Assembly (NCBI RefSeq): GCF_900129315.1 | Contig: NZ_FQUS01000003.1 | Coordinates: forward strand, 248,001-312,000 | DNA length: 64,000 nt | Reading direction: 5' to 3' | DNA from: Fodinibius roseus | Lineage (GTDB): Bacteria; Bacteroidota; Rhodothermia; Balneolales; Balneolaceae | Part shown: positions 63,268-64,000 of the stretch, piece by piece | How the letters are laid out: each line of letters opens with the position of its first letter | Position numbering within the stretch: position 1 is the first letter of the stretch | Program-made: the position numbers and the translations under genes | The notes under the pieces: generated by a model | Told to the model about the DNA's origin: nothing | Database searches by the model: none | Seen by the model: only the letters and a program-made list of their open reading frames with translations

Positions 63268-64000
63268 TTATGGTTGAATCAAGTTGGGAATTTCGGAGGG
63301 GGATTTTCCCTGCAGGATTCCGATGACGGCGTTGGCTGCCAACATCCCGATATCTTTCCGGGTCTTATGGCTGGCGCTTGCTATATGAGGCGTTAAAAGA
63401 CAATGCGGGGCTGTTTGAAGCCTGGGATGAACTTCTGGTTCCTTTTCAAAAACATCGATGCCGGCTCCTCCGATAGTACCCTCGTGCAACGCATGGGCCA
63501 GGGCGGCTTCATCGACCACCGGGCCGCGTGAGGTGTTGATAAGCAGCGCTTCTTCTTTCATAAGGGACAGTATATTCCCATCAATTAAGTGAGTGGTCTC
63601 TTCGGTAAGGGGACAGTGGAGGGTCAGAATATCTGCCTTGCGCGCCAGGGATTCTATCCCGGCGCAGTATCCGGCTTCGAAACGCTTTTCGATATCGGTC
63701 GGCAGGCGACTCCGGTTGTGATACAAAATTTCCATTCCCATGGCACGTGCCCGTTTTGCCACCGCTTGCCCGATACGCCCCATTCCCACGATGCCGAGGG
63801 TGCTTCCCCGTAGTTCCATTCCCAGGAAGCCCAGCGGATCCCACCCATCGAAATTACCCTCAAGCAGGAACTCCTGCGCTTCATAAAGACGCCGGCTTAC
63901 GGCCAGCATCAGGCCGAGGGTGAATTCCGCGCATGATTCGGTTAGCACACCGGGCGTATTTGCGACATGGACCCGGTTACGATGAGCTGCTTCCAGGTCA
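63268..64000 (-). CDS. D-isomer-specific 2-hydroxyacid dehydrogenase, 5' end outside the window
   Basis: The frame stays open to the window edge, so 244 codons of the 3' part are seen. A GTG at 63948 is an internal valine because the residues before it ([18 protein letters not shown]) are conserved family sequence. The NAD site [16 protein letters not shown], catalytic arginine region [13 protein letters not shown], glutamate region [11 protein letters not shown] and the histidine motif LTPHIASAS are all present. The closest type is glyoxylate/hydroxypyruvate reductase (GhrB-like), which reduces glyoxylate or hydroxypyruvate with NAD(P)H. The substrate cannot be fixed from sequence. Confidence 0.9.
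   Translation of the reverse strand, partial: DLEAAHRNRVHVANTPGVLTESCAEFTLGLMLAVSRRLYEAQEFLLEGNFDGWDPLGFLGMELRGSTLGIVGMGRIGQAVAKRARAMGMEILYHNRSRLPTDIEKRFEAGYCAGIESLARKADILTLHCPLTEETTHLIDGNILSLMKEEALLINTSRGPVVDEAALAHALHEGTIGGAGIDVFEKEPEVHPRLQTAPHCLLTPHIASASHKTRKDIGMLAANAVIGILQGKSPSEIPNLIQP

Overview
The window looks like a chromosomal segment of a Balneola/Rhodothermus-type bacterium of the wider Bacteroidota (inference, not proven). Supporting signs are: three RNA genes preceded by a TTTG-like -33 element and a TAnnTTTG -7 element, which is the Bacteroidota sigma pattern; few Shine-Dalgarno sites; many OmpA, TonB-receptor and CHRD envelope proteins; a YpdA-type bacilliredoxin reductase; and a long-form IspH. 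No phage, insertion sequence, CRISPR array or rRNA operon is visible.

Layout. 1-7.2 kb: the end of a pyrimidine-nucleoside phosphorylase gene, then a co-directional block of pspA, two coiled-coil partners, a crotonase, a CorC/HlyC membrane protein and a two-domain AAA ATPase. A Uma2-type gene closes it on the other strand. 7.5-14.6 kb: a complete drug-type export operon (TetR, TolC, membrane fusion protein, two ABC ATPases, two ABC-2 permeases). 14.9-22.3 kb: pheA, tRNA-Arg, a hybrid PAS kinase, a CHRD lipoprotein and a TonB receptor. 22.4-29.4 kb: thioredoxin-like protein, TSP3-OmpA lipoprotein, tRNA-Ala, SRP RNA, YpdA, a secreted polycationic protein, an FG-GAP lipoprotein, an MscS remnant and tRNA-Leu.

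29.4-40.2 kb is the replication-origin neighbourhood. dnaA leads an operon with folB, folK and a deoxynucleoside kinase. A 396-bp gap with three exact DnaA boxes separates it from prmC. Enolase, recF, a DciA-like gene and a YbbR-domain gene follow on the other strand. 40.3-49.8 kb holds core genes on the minus strand: ispH, smc, frr, pyrH, tsf, rpsB, rpsI, rplM. 50.3-64 kb: aconitase, a three-gene type III polyketide synthase/methyltransferase/flavin monooxygenase operon with its own terminator, a MATE pump, a lipoprotein, a very large NtrY-like sensor kinase and the 3' part of a 2-hydroxyacid dehydrogenase gene.

The most unusual signal lies between genes. About ten intergenic gaps hold tracts with a 7-bp period. 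Words differ from gap to gap, and in most gaps the two halves of the tract carry reverse-complementary words, so each tract can fold back on itself. They often run right up to a start or stop codon. One has decayed least and is eight perfect copies of CTGATAA. I do not recognise this as a named element family.
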